DNA of 32,094 nucleotides, from the NCBI RefSeq assembly GCF_030385785.1, contig NZ_JAUEDK010000052.1:1-32094 (forward strand), given 5' to 3'. Of the stretch, positions 32,057-32,094 are shown piece by piece. Source of the DNA: Crenobacter oryzisoli (GTDB lineage: Bacteria > Pseudomonadota > Gammaproteobacteria > Burkholderiales > Chromobacteriaceae). The first letter of the stretch is position 1. Every line of letters starts with the position of its first letter. A program made the position numbers and the translations under genes. The notes below the pieces were generated by a model that saw nothing but the letters and a program-made list of their open reading frames with translations, did not search any database and was not told the origin of the DNA.

Positions 32057-32094
32057 AAACCCGCATGGTTATTAGAGGTCAGCAGCGAAAACAG

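Overview
The window is about 32 kb of GC-rich chromosome from a betaproteobacterium. The gene order lutA-lutC-lutB, as in Neisseria, and the general protein character suggest Neisseriales (Chromobacteriaceae or Chitinibacteraceae type). That placement is an inference; no rRNA or other marker gene is present. Fragments of insertion sequences bound the window: the 3' end of an IS4-like transposase gene at the left edge, and an almost complete IS1634-type element at the right edge.

Layout, left to right. (1) A minus-strand M3 metallopeptidase gene and a GFA-type zinc-fold gene, each with its own terminator. (2) A carboxylate-oxidation block: a minus-strand GntR/FCD regulator (LldR type) diverges from a plus-strand array lutA-lutC-lutB-glcD-glcE-glcF-lctP. 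Two near-identical ATTGGTnnnACCAAT operators sit 109 bp apart around the lut promoter, so L-lactate oxidation (Lut), glycolate/D-lactate oxidation (GlcDEF) and uptake (LctP) look like one lactate-responsive unit. A 95-nt palindromic element and a 9-codon minicistron lie between glcF and lctP. (3) A solitary DppA-type peptide-binding protein gene. (4) A membrane-bound PAS-PAS-GGDEF-EAL protein followed after 14 bp by a gene that I recognise as undA, the non-heme iron oxidase that turns lauric acid into 1-undecene. (5) A complete potassium-uptake locus: an unannotated 33-aa membrane peptide gene, then kdpF, kdpA, kdpB, kdpC, and kdpDE after a 140-bp structured gap. A KdpE-like box lies upstream. 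(6) A convergent PAS-GGDEF diguanylate cyclase whose stop codon lies 1 bp from kdpE. (7) A lower-GC accessory stretch (about 28.9-30.25 kb) with repeated ATACCACTTT motifs, a 69-aa ORF, a small gene interrupted by an in-frame TGA, and a tiny basic ORF that seems to be cut by the IS1634 element.

The most notable biology is the likely 1-alkene synthase (UndA) coupled to a c-di-GMP enzyme gene, and the merged lut-glc-lctP regulon with its paired operators. Several short genes below 60 codons (kdpF, the 33-aa kdp leader gene, a 59-codon ORF before the GGDEF-EAL gene) are described here from direct reading of the sequence.
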